Origin: Robiginitomaculum sp.
Lineage (GTDB): Bacteria; Pseudomonadota; Alphaproteobacteria; Caulobacterales; Maricaulaceae
DNA: 6,472 nucleotides
Assembly (NCBI GenBank): GCA_016765255.1
Contig: JAESQI010000229.1
Location: 1 to 6,472 of the forward strand
Direction of reading: 5' to 3'
The notes under the pieces were generated by a model, which saw nothing but the letters and a program-made list of their open reading frames with translations, ran no database searches and was not told the origin of the DNA. Shown in pieces: positions 1 to 6,025 of the stretch. A program made the position numbers and the translations under genes. Numbering within the stretch: position 1 is the stretch's first letter; each line of letters starts with the position of its first letter.

Positions 1-482
1 ACCCGTTTCTTGTGACCACTTGTGACCATGCTTTGCTCTCGTCCGATATGGTCAATACATTTATCAAAGGCGCGCAAGACAGTGGCGCGGATTTTGCGCT
101 TGGACTCGCTAGCAAAAGCGTGATTGCGCCTGCTTACCCAGAGACAAAGCGCACATATTTGAAGTTCAAAGATGAACATGTATCGGGCTGTAATTTATTT
201 TATGTCAAAAACGAAAATGGATTGGAAGCCGTGAAGTTTTGGCGTGCTGCGCAACATGACCGCAAGCGGCCACTAAAATTGGCCCGTAGGTTGGGAATTG
301 GTATGTTGATCAAATATTTGAGCGGCTGTTTAACTTTAAAAAATGCATTCGAGACCACATCAAATTCTTTATCCATCAATGCAAAGCCCATACTCCTCCC
401 TTTTGCGGAGGCCGCGATCGATGTGGATAAACCATCTGACCTTACGCTCGTAGAAGATATCTTAGCCAAGAGGCAAGGATGA
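1..482 (+). CDS. MobA-like NTP transferase, 3' part (5' end outside window)
   Basis: This is the C-terminal part of a nucleotidyltransferase of the MobA/GlmU-N-like (NTP_transf_3) fold, an enzyme type that transfers an NMP group from an NTP to a phosphorylated acceptor in the cytoplasm. The frame is open to the window edge (first whole codon at base 3), so the GTG at 12 is probably internal and the true start lies upstream. Seen in the sequence: PFLVTTCDHALL, matching the family's hydrophobic strand plus metal-binding Asp (the D of CDHA); a GCNLFYV strand; and a C-terminal AAIDVDKPSDLTLVEDIL, the usual 'DvDtpeDl' ending. The nucleotide-binding N-terminus is not in the window, so substrate and nucleotide cannot be read. 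The stop overlaps the next start as ATGA (479-482), implying translational coupling with the HAD phosphatase. Alternatives are a molybdenum-cofactor guanylyltransferase or a sugar/alcohol-phosphate nucleotidyltransferase. The lipid-gene context makes a head-group role possible, but this is inference. Confidence 0.8.
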   Translation, partial: PFLVTTCDHALLSSDMVNTFIKGAQDSGADFALGLASKSVIAPAYPETKRTYLKFKDEHVSGCNLFYVKNENGLEAVKFWRAAQHDRKRPLKLARRLGIGMLIKYLSGCLTLKNAFETTSNSLSINAKPILLPFAEAAIDVDKPSDLTLVEDILAKRQG

Positions 483-1156
483 CAAAGCAACATATAGCTA
501 TATTTGATCTCGACGAAACCTTGACTAAGAAGGGGACATGGGGACGATTTGTCGTAGCGAGTATTCGTGGACGACCTTTGAAATATATCCCGTTTATAAT
601 TCAAACGGCTGTTTCGCAACTCTTCTATATGCTTGGGTTTGGGCCGCGTGAACACGTAAAAGAAGCCATGATGCGCTGCACTATTTCTGGAAGGACACGC
701 ACTGAGCTAGAAATTTTGGCCGAGAATTTTGCGCAGTTTGAAGCCTATGAGGGTTTACGCCCGCAAGCCAGAGTCGTAATAGATAAACACCGTAAGGCAG
801 GTGACAGGATTATTATCGCTAGTGCTGCGGTTGACTTAATCGTAAACTCGATTGCGCAGCATTTGGGTATTACTGAAATTGTATGCACAAAAATGGCCTA
901 TACTAAGGATGAAAAGCTGGCGAAGAAATTGGGGGGGGAGAATTGTTACGGCGCTCATAAATTGACTATGGTCAAGTCATATTTGGCGGCGGATAGTAAA
1001 TATAGAAGAAGTCACGTCCATATCACAATGTATTCAGATAGCGGATCTGATCTTGATATTCTCCGTTGGGCTGATGTAGGAATAGCGGTACACCCCCGTA
1101 AACGGCTTGCAAAATATGTGGCCCAATACGGGTTTGAAATTCAAATTTGGGATTAG
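479..1156 (+). CDS. HAD-IB family phosphatase
   Basis: This is a 225-aa cytoplasmic hydrolase of the haloacid dehalogenase superfamily, subfamily IB (phosphoserine-phosphatase-like). Motif I is FDLDETLT, with nucleophile D10 and acid/base D12. Motif II is IIIASAAVD with S115. The motif III lysine is probably K161 in GAHKLTMVK. Motif IV is YSDSGSDLDIL with D187 and D191. All catalytic residues appear intact and the length is normal. The cap region (residues 33-53) is hydrophobic, which might allow membrane association or a lipid-like substrate, but it is not a convincing transmembrane helix. The ATG at 479 overlaps the upstream stop by four bases and is the natural coupled start. The gene ends 6 bases before the cfa ATG. 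A run of eight G (931-938) lies inside the frame, which stays open. The substrate is unknown; a phosphorylated intermediate made with the upstream nucleotidyltransferase is a guess. Confidence 0.88.
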   Translation: MTKQHIAIFDLDETLTKKGTWGRFVVASIRGRPLKYIPFIIQTAVSQLFYMLGFGPREHVKEAMMRCTISGRTRTELEILAENFAQFEAYEGLRPQARVVIDKHRKAGDRIIIASAAVDLIVNSIAQHLGITEIVCTKMAYTKDEKLAKKLGGENCYGAHKLTMVKSYLAADSKYRRSHVHITMYSDSGSDLDILRWADVGIAVHPRKRLAKYVAQYGFEIQIWD

Positions 1157-1162
1157 TTGTTT

Positions 1163-2376
1163 ATGAAAATGCTTAGTACCATGATGGCAAAATTCGTCAA
1201 AACTGGACAATTGACTATATTGGATGTGAAAGGGAAAGCACATGTTTTTGGCAAAGAAGGTGATCACCCGAGTGCGTGTATAAAACTTCATGACAAGAAA
1301 CTCTATACCAGCCTGTTTTTTAACCCAGAGCTAAAAGCCGGTGAGGCTTATATGGACGGAAGTTTGACGATTGAGGACGGTACACTTCGTGATTTTTTGA
1401 AAATATTTGCCCTTAACGCCGCCAATTTACGCGGGCAAGGGCATCAAAAACGCTTGCGGACATTTTATAAAAAAATCAAGCGCTTTCATCAAAAAAATAT
1501 CAAATCAACTGCCAGTAAAAACGTGCAACACCATTATGATTTATCTAATGATTTCTATAAGCTATTTTTAGATGAGGATATGCAGTATTCTTGTGCTTAT
1601 TATGAACGAGACGATATGAGTTTGGAGGCGGCACAACTGGCTAAAAAACGCCATATTGCGGCAAAACTTGACTTAAAACCCGGGCAAAGAATACTCGATA
1701 TTGGCTGTGGATGGGGCGGTACGGCACTGTATCTGGCCGAAAATTTTAATGTGCATGTGACTGGTGTGACCTTGTCGACCCAGCAATTTGAGCTTGCAAA
1801 TCAGCGTGTGATAGATCGAGGATTGGAAGGCAAAGTTGATATCTTACTCAAAGACTACCGCGAACTCACGGGGCCATTTGACAGGATTGTATCTGTGGGC
1901 ATGTTTGAACATGTCGGCGTCCCTCACTACCAAGAGTTCTTTGATAAAGTCTCCGATTTGCTTAGTGATGACGGCTCTATGCTTTTGCACTCCATCGGAC
2001 GTAGGGGCGGGCCGGGCTCTACGGCGAGTTGGATCCGTAAGTATATTTTCCCCGGTGGGTATTCGCCTGCACTGTCTGAAACTATGGCGGCAATTGAAAA
2101 ATCGGGGCTTTGGACGACGGACATTGAAATTTTGCGATTGCATTACGCCGAGACATGTCTTGAATGGGAGAGCCGTTTTCAGAAAAACCGTAAAAAAATT
2201 GTTAGATGATGGATGAACGATTTTGTCGAATGTGGGAATTTTATCTTATTATCAGTGAATACTCATTTCGCTATAGTAAGAATATGAATTTTCAAATACA
2301 GCTTTCAAAACAAGTCGGTAATTTGCCGATGACAAGAGATTATATGCATGTGGTCGAACGAAATTTAAGAGAGTAA
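1163..2376 (+). pseudogene. cfa: Cyclopropane-fatty-acid-phospholipid synthase, frameshifted
   Basis: Cfa transfers a methylene from S-adenosylmethionine to cis double bonds of membrane phospholipid acyl chains. The first frame (348 codons from ATG 1163) carries HHYDLSNDFYKLFLDEDMQY, then YSC with C144 (equivalent to the E. coli active-site Cys), the SAM motif LDIGCGWGG (about 178-186), MFEHVG with E249, LLHSIG with H276, and HYAETCLEW. It stops at TGA 2207-2209. The missing C-terminus follows in the -1 frame as an open stretch 2206-2376, with DERFCRMWEFYL, FQIQL and PMTRDYM, all typical of the family's end. Joined, the protein is about 404 aa, the normal length. The gap NR-KKIVRMM-DERF has the spacing I recall from intact relatives. 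I chose ATG 1163 over TTG 1157, which follows directly on the previous stop. A sequencing error, a real recent mutation, or a split enzyme made by stop-restart at ATGA (2206-2209) remain open. Confidence 0.88.
2203..2209 (+). other. Frameshift junction in cfa
   Basis: The 5' frame reads GTT AGA then TGA (2207-2209). The 3' frame reads ATG ATG GAT GAA from 2206. Directly upstream in the 3' frame is TAG at 2203-2205, so the missing base must fall between about 2203 and 2209. The nearby run of seven A (2192-2198) cannot be the cause by itself: adding one A there leads straight into that TAG. The ATGA at 2206-2209 could also allow a ribosome that has just terminated to restart on the 56-codon 3' part. 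Confidence 0.8.
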
Positions 2377-2377
2377 A

Positions 2378-3199
2378 ATGGCACATATAGATGACATTCC
2401 CGCCCCCGCACGGCCAAATTCTATTTCAGGTGGACGCCGCCGATTTATCAAAAAAATTGGCAAAAAATTACTGCTGACCATATCGCGGATACAAACCAAG
2501 CAGTCCCTTGTTCCGACAACGCCATTTGTAGCCAATGACCATTTTGACTTTTTGGCCCAATTTGAAACCCATTGGCAAGATATTGAAAAAGAAGCGCAAG
2601 CTGTGTTGCAGTTTCGTGATCAAATCCCGGGGTTTGAAGATATTTCGCCTGATCAATACAGGATTGCTAAGAAAAACCAGTGGAAAACCTTTGTGCTATA
2701 CGGTTTTGGGACGCGGTTGGAAAAAAACACGGCCCTGACACCAATTTCGGCAAAACTTCTTGAAAGCATTCCCAATTTGCAAACCGCTTGGTTTTCTATT
2801 CTCGCCCCCGGCTATCATATTCCAGCCCAGAAAGGTGTAACCAGAGGAATATTACGGGCCCATTTGGGGTTGATCATTCCTAAAAATTACGCGCAATGCC
2901 GTATTCGGGTCGGCGACGAAATCAAGCCTTGGCAAGAGGGTAAGGTCTTTGTGTTGGATGATACCTATGAACATGAAGTCTGGAATGATACGGACGAGGA
3001 GCGAGTTATTCTTTTGTTTGACTTTGACCGCCCCATGAAATTTTGGGGCCGATTTTTTAACAAACAAATGATGCGGCTTATGAAAATGACCGCATATTAC
3101 CAAGACCCAAAGAAAAATCTCGCCAATGCTGAAGACCGTTTTGAAGCCGCTGTTAAACAGGCAGGTGCAAATCTCGAAGCTATGAGCGACGAAGCTTAA
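2378..3199 (+). CDS. Aspartyl/asparaginyl beta-hydroxylase-family dioxygenase
   Basis: This 273-aa protein is a predicted Fe(II)/2-oxoglutarate-dependent hydroxylase of the Asp/Asn beta-hydroxylase family, which also includes the lipid hydroxylases LpxO (lipid A) and OlsC (ornithine lipid). The core at about residues 125-220 has H147 in GYHIPAQKG, H162 in LRAHLGL (first iron-ligand His), W185, the strand VFVLDDTYEHEVWND with H199 (second iron His), and R209 in EERVILLFD, the expected 2-oxoglutarate carboxylate contact. The family uses a two-His iron site, so the site looks complete. The N-terminus is basic and mildly hydrophobic (KKIGKKLLLTISRI, about 25-38) without a clear signal peptide or full transmembrane helix. 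The C-terminal 60 residues are basic and helical. A purine-rich ribosome site (AAGAGAG, about 2367-2373) supports the ATG at 2378, one base after the cfa 3' frame ends. Lipid hydroxylation fits the neighbours, but the substrate cannot be told from sequence. Confidence 0.85.
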   Translation: MAHIDDIPAPARPNSISGGRRRFIKKIGKKLLLTISRIQTKQSLVPTTPFVANDHFDFLAQFETHWQDIEKEAQAVLQFRDQIPGFEDISPDQYRIAKKNQWKTFVLYGFGTRLEKNTALTPISAKLLESIPNLQTAWFSILAPGYHIPAQKGVTRGILRAHLGLIIPKNYAQCRIRVGDEIKPWQEGKVFVLDDTYEHEVWNDTDEERVILLFDFDRPMKFWGRFFNKQMMRLMKMTAYYQDPKKNLANAEDRFEAAVKQAGANLEAMSDEA

Positions 3200-3240
3200 C
3201 GCCTTTTTTGCTGCCATATCTATGTAACATATTTGTTATT

Positions 3241-3267
3241 TTGTGAATTTCCGTAACTGTGTATACT
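3241..3267 (+). promoter_or_regulatory. Possible promoter for the TPR/cytochrome pair
   Basis: TATACT (3262-3267) is a good -10 hexamer. TTGTGA (3241-3246) would be the -35, but the 15-base spacer is short. A new promoter here fits the change of gene theme after 3199 and the signal-peptide start at 3285. Weak evidence. Confidence 0.3.
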
Positions 3268-3273
3268 GGATAT

Positions 3274-3278
3274 GGGAG
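3274..3278 (+). promoter_or_regulatory. Ribosome binding site deciding the TPR gene start
   Basis: GGGAG lies 6 bases before ATG 3285. The frame also stays open from a GTG at 3243, but that would put 14 unrelated residues (NFRNCVYWIWEIY) before a clean signal peptide, so ATG 3285 is preferred. Confidence 0.65.
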
Positions 3279-3284
3279 ATATAT

Positions 3285-4220
3285 ATGATACAGTTCATTA
3301 CGAAACGTCGTTCGTCCGCAATTAAGTCATGTCTTAGTATTGGTGTTTTTGCAATTTTGTCCCTCAGTGCAGTCCCGACATTTGCATCTGGCGGAGGCGG
3401 CGGTGGCGGTTCGAGTGGTGGAGACAGCGCACCACAATATGATCCCGTCAAAGAGTACCAAAACGGCATTAATCATCTCGACGCAAAAGAATATAAGAAA
3501 GCGAAACGTGCTTTTAGTAGGGTGTTGTCAGTTGCTCGAAAAGATGCAAATACCAATTATCTCATGGGTATGTCATATACGGGAATGGAAAACCCGAAAA
3601 AAGCAGCGCGGTATTATAAGTCTGCTGTCAAATATAATTCGAATTTATCAGCGGCCCATATTGCCTTAGCGCAATCCTATCTTGACCAAGGTAGGGCGGA
3701 TAAAGCGCAAAAAGTTTTAAGTGATTTGGAAAACCTTTTAGCCAAATGCGCTGGCTGTACTGGCCAAGCGGCACTAGAAAAAGCAAAGACGGGCGTAAGC
3801 GCTCTTCTTTCTGGTTCTTCTATTGTGCAGGAATCTTCATATATTACGCATAATCAATCCCATATAGACCTTGCATATTTCGAATCTGTATCTCTTATAA
3901 ATCAGGCGCGTTATGATGAAGCCATCGTTCAACTCGGCGCGATTGCTACAGCAAATGGCCCTCATCCTGATATCATGAATTACCTTGGCTACGCCCACCG
4001 CAAGCTTGGGCAATATAGTCAGGCCGAAGCTTATTATAACATTGCTCTGGCCGTTGACCCTGATCACAAAGGGGCCAATGAATACCTCGGTGAATTATAT
4101 GTTGAAACGGGTCAGTTAGAAAAAGCCAAAACCCAACTTGCACGGTTGGAAACCATTTGCACATTTGGGTGTGTAGAAGAAAACGAACTGCGCGGATGGA
4201 TCGCTGATCTGGCCCCGTAA
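3285..4220 (+). CDS. Secreted tetratricopeptide-repeat protein with two cysteine pairs
   Basis: This 311-aa protein is predicted to be exported. It has a basic n-region (KRRSSAIK), a hydrophobic core (about 16-30) and a likely signal-peptidase site after PTFA (residue 34). The mature protein begins with a Gly/Ser stretch containing seven consecutive Gly (36-42). Two blocks of TPRs follow, at about 57-154 and 197-292, each of about three repeats (for example YLMGMSYTGMENPKKAARYY and YLGYAHRKLGQYSQAEAYY). Each block ends in a cysteine pair: AKCAGCTG (C155, C158) and ICTFGCVEE (C292, C296). The equivalent EYKKA and RYDEA helices sit 140 residues apart, so the protein looks like a duplicated module. 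TPRs are protein-binding scaffolds; the cysteines probably form disulfides in the periplasm, though metal binding is possible. The gene lies 8 bases before a cytochrome c lipoprotein gene, suggesting that the two products work together. No specific function is recognised. Confidence 0.85.
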   Translation: MIQFITKRRSSAIKSCLSIGVFAILSLSAVPTFASGGGGGGGSSGGDSAPQYDPVKEYQNGINHLDAKEYKKAKRAFSRVLSVARKDANTNYLMGMSYTGMENPKKAARYYKSAVKYNSNLSAAHIALAQSYLDQGRADKAQKVLSDLENLLAKCAGCTGQAALEKAKTGVSALLSGSSIVQESSYITHNQSHIDLAYFESVSLINQARYDEAIVQLGAIATANGPHPDIMNYLGYAHRKLGQYSQAEAYYNIALAVDPDHKGANEYLGELYVETGQLEKAKTQLARLETICTFGCVEENELRGWIADLAP

Positions 4221-4228
4221 TTTTAAGT

Positions 4229-5155
4229 GTGCCCAAATTTACTGTATCCGCCCTGATTGGTGGATTTTGCATGTTGGCATGTACAGACCCGTTAACAAGG
4301 AATAATGAGCAAGTCAGGACTAGGCCTCCAGAAATACTGAAATGGGTGCGACCAGACGCCGATATCATCGAAGTTTTAACATCTGAGCCTACTGAATGTT
4401 TGAGCAATTCCGTTCAGGGTGAGCAATCCCAAAACATCATATTAGGGCGCGCAGCTTTCCGGTCTCCGTATTTGCTTGGTGGGCAAGCGGCAAGGCAAGG
4501 CCTTAGCTGTAATGCGTGTCACACGAATGGGCGCAGGAATGAACATTTTTATATTGAAGGTTTGTCTAATAATCCGGGGACTGCGGACGTTACAAATTTC
4601 CATTTTAGTGCCGTTTTGGGAGATGAGAAATTCAACCCAAAATCGATTCCCTCATTGGTCAAATCGGCAAAACCAAAAACTGCGGAGACGAAATTGGCGC
4701 AAGAAAAATTTATCCTTCGTTTAGTGGAGAAAGAATTTGAAGGGGCCGCGCCCAGTCAAATTGTTAAAGATGCCCTCATCAATTATGTCCGTAGCTTAGG
4801 TGGTAAAACCTGCTTGCAAACTCAATTTGTGGGGAAAGATGTGTTAGATTTTCGCATTAAGATCATTTCTCAAGAATTGACAGCTCTGCACACATTATCA
4901 CCAGAAGATACTCAAACGGTTGGCTTCCTTCGTTTAGCTATTCGAGCCGAACTGGGGCGGCTTTATCACCGTTTTCCAGTGTCTGAAAATGTTAATGCCA
5001 AATTGGTGCAACTAAGCGGGATGTTGAAACCAAAGTTCAGCGTGGATTCAGGCGTCATCAATGCCGAATGGCGAGAGATACGCACCCAAATGGTGAAAGA
5101 GTATGATCGGTCTTTGTTTTCAAAATCATTTGCGACAAAATGGTATAAAAATTAA
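4229..5155 (+). CDS. Monoheme c-type cytochrome lipoprotein
   Basis: This 308-aa protein has one heme c attachment motif, CNACH (C94, C97, H98), set in FRSPYLLGGQAARQGLSC and followed by an NNPGTADVTNFHF segment and FNPKSIPSL. I recognise this as a cytochrome c family with 'GGQAAR.GlsC..CH' and 'PGTADVT' blocks; its reaction is not known to me. C57 and C195 (LGGKTC) could form a disulfide. The N-terminus, MPKFTVSALIGGFCMLACTD, looks like a short lipoprotein signal with acylated C18, although Met at -3 is not ideal. The C-terminal third (about 200-300) is helical and has no second heme motif. GTG 4229 is the first usual start after an in-frame TGA at 4205. It lacks a visible ribosome site, which fits translation coupled to the TPR gene. 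The later ATG (codon 15) would delete the signal. The stop overlaps the opposing regulator's stop. No methionine lies close enough to the heme to name as sixth ligand; H125 is a candidate. Confidence 0.82.
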   Translation: MPKFTVSALIGGFCMLACTDPLTRNNEQVRTRPPEILKWVRPDADIIEVLTSEPTECLSNSVQGEQSQNIILGRAAFRSPYLLGGQAARQGLSCNACHTNGRRNEHFYIEGLSNNPGTADVTNFHFSAVLGDEKFNPKSIPSLVKSAKPKTAETKLAQEKFILRLVEKEFEGAAPSQIVKDALINYVRSLGGKTCLQTQFVGKDVLDFRIKIISQELTALHTLSPEDTQTVGFLRLAIRAELGRLYHRFPVSENVNAKLVQLSGMLKPKFSVDSGVINAEWREIRTQMVKEYDRSLFSKSFATKWYKN

Positions 5156-5733
5156 AGTGGCCTTACCGATAGAAGAGCCTTTGCCAGAGGCATTGATTGC
5201 TCTCCAGAAATTCGGGGTGGTTTATGCCATTGGCGCAGGACGATATTTTGATTGTCCACAAATAGGTAAAAGCTGTCTTGAGCCATAGTGTCGATATCGG
5301 CGTCAAAGATGATGGTTGTACCGATTGGAAATTCTGTGTTTAAGTTCTGAGTATTGACCACAAGCGCAAAAGGTTTTTTGGCAAGCGTTGATATGGTCAA
5401 ATAATCTCGAGCCGTGCCGTCTTCAATTTTACTTTCTATGAGGTCGTTACAATTTGGCCAATTTAGGATTGGCACATGCTTAATCGGTGTCTTTAAAAAC
5501 TGTTGGGATATTTGTGTAAAGCCATTTTGGTCTTGGGCGCCCCCAATTAGCCAATGGAGGGGGGCGTTAAGAAGCTCTGATAAGCGATCAAAAACCGCTT
5601 GCCTCGGAATATGGGAACCATTCTCCCAATTGGCTACCGTGGGCTGGCTAACGTCTACCGCACTCGCCAGTTCGACTTGCGACAGACCTTTTGATAAGCG
5701 TGTCTGCTTTATTCTTTCCCCAATAGAATCCAT
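5152..5733 (-). CDS. XRE-family regulator with S24-like, apparently non-cleaving C-terminal domain
   Basis: This is a 193-aa DNA-binding protein of the phage-repressor type. Residues 5-60 form a Cro/C1-type helix-turn-helix: IGERIKQTRLSKGLSQVELA, then SQPTVANWENGSHIPR and LSELLNAPLHWLIGG. The C-terminal half (about 85-193) resembles the LexA/S24 fold, including PIGTTIIFDAD and DSFYLFVDNQNIVLRQW. Where an S24 peptidase would have GDSM there is NTQNLN, and the usual VKR Lys appears as VLRQ, so the Ser-Lys dyad seems lost and self-cleavage is unlikely. The frame stays open up to an ATG at 5796, but those 21 extra residues are hydrophobic and overlap the promoter. The ATG at 5733 starts exactly where the domain begins and has AGGGG (complement of 5745-5749) 11 bases before it. 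The gene is convergent with the cytochrome gene. A dyad upstream suggests autoregulation. It could be a domesticated prophage repressor, or simply a chromosomal regulator. Confidence 0.85.
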   Translation of the reverse strand: MDSIGERIKQTRLSKGLSQVELASAVDVSQPTVANWENGSHIPRQAVFDRLSELLNAPLHWLIGGAQDQNGFTQISQQFLKTPIKHVPILNWPNCNDLIESKIEDGTARDYLTISTLAKKPFALVVNTQNLNTEFPIGTTIIFDADIDTMAQDSFYLFVDNQNIVLRQWHKPPRISGEQSMPLAKALLSVRPL

Positions 5734-5753
5734 AACTGTGCTGTCCCCTGTAA

Positions 5754-5760
5754 TGAATAT
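5754..5760. promoter_or_regulatory. Extra operator half-site TGAATAT
   Basis: The seven bases repeat one arm of the dyad at 5808-5827 and lie in the predicted leader of the regulator mRNA. No matching second arm is present at the same spacing. It might be a secondary weak site, but in DNA this AT-rich it could be chance. Confidence 0.25.
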
Positions 5761-5773
5761 AAGATAAACAAAT

Positions 5774-5802
5774 AATATAAGACTTTGAATTTGCATAGTA
5801 AA
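5774..5802 (-). promoter_or_regulatory. Promoter of the XRE regulator gene
   Basis: Read on the minus strand, TTTACT (5797-5802) is the -35 and TATATT (5774-5779) the -10, separated by exactly 17 bases. They match the sigma70 consensus at 4/6 and 5/6. Transcription would start near 5767, giving a leader of about 33 bases before ATG 5733. This also excludes the in-frame ATG at 5796 as the start. Confidence 0.55.
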
Positions 5803-5807
5803 AAATA

Positions 5808-5827
5808 TGAATATTACAGTATATTCA
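5808..5827. promoter_or_regulatory. Perfect 20-base dyad, probable operator of the XRE regulator
   Basis: TGAATAT-TACAGT-ATATTCA is a perfect 7+7 inverted repeat with a 6-base centre. It begins 5 bases upstream of the predicted -35 hexamer of the regulator gene. Its size and two-fold symmetry suit a dimer of a Cro/C1-type protein. The position just beyond the -35 fits autoregulation, either activation or repression by blocking polymerase. That the neighbouring protein binds it is inference. Confidence 0.5.
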
Positions 5828-5945
5828 CGTTATAAGTCGTAATATCCCCCAAAATGGTGGTTTCTGAACCAAATATGAACAAGAATAGCAATTAGAACCT
5901 TACTAAAAATATATAATTAAATCCTATATTAGATATTGCTTAGTT

Positions 5946-5970
5946 GGAACGGCATTCTTATATAGAGTTT
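5946..5970 (+). promoter_or_regulatory. Possible EcfG-like (general stress) promoter
   Basis: GGAAC (5946-5950) followed after 16 bases by GTTT (5967-5970) resembles the alphaproteobacterial EcfG sigma consensus, GGAAC-N16-17-CGTT, but it has A instead of C before GTT and the spacer is one base short. An alternative sigma70-type reading is TTGCTT (5936-5941), 17 bases, then TATATA (5959-5964). Either would start transcription near 5970-5980. Confidence 0.25.
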
Positions 5971-6021
5971 GTCCGAGGGGATATATTAGAAACGCTTTTG
6001 GGATGAAGCGCACTTAAGAAT

Positions 6022-6025
6022 GAGG
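6022..6025 (+). promoter_or_regulatory. Ribosome binding site of the small-protein gene
   Basis: GAGG lies 5 bases before ATG 6031 and supports this short gene as translated. Confidence 0.6.

Noticed and set aside
200..655. Long minus-strand open frame across the nucleotidyltransferase/phosphatase junction
   Set aside because: It lies antisense to two clear protein families, has no recognisable domain and spans their junction. It is a shadow frame, as are the other antisense frames over cfa, the hydroxylase, the TPR and the cytochrome genes.
2192..2198. A7 homopolymer as the cause of the cfa frameshift or as a programmed slippage site
   Set aside because: Shifting by -1 at this run gives AAT TGT TAG within three codons, so it does not reach the conserved tail frame.
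3172..3212. AAGCT/AGCTT hairpin around the hydroxylase stop followed by a run of six T, as a terminator
   Set aside because: The stem has only five AT-rich pairs with an 11-base loop, and the T-run is separated from it by several bases. It is too weak to call.
3243..3284. GTG start 14 codons upstream of the TPR protein
   Set aside because: The extra residues precede a proper signal peptide and would spoil its n-region. The GGGAG ribosome site points to ATG 3285.
5734..5796. N-terminal extension of the XRE regulator from an ATG at 5796 (a hydrophobic MQIQSLILFVYLIF segment)
   Set aside because: It would be a membrane-like stretch in front of a complete helix-turn-helix domain, and the predicted -10 hexamer lies inside it. 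The ATG at 5733 is better placed.
5854..5895. 13-codon open frame in the intergenic region
   Set aside because: It has no ribosome site, is very short and sits in AT-rich DNA. It is indistinguishable from chance.
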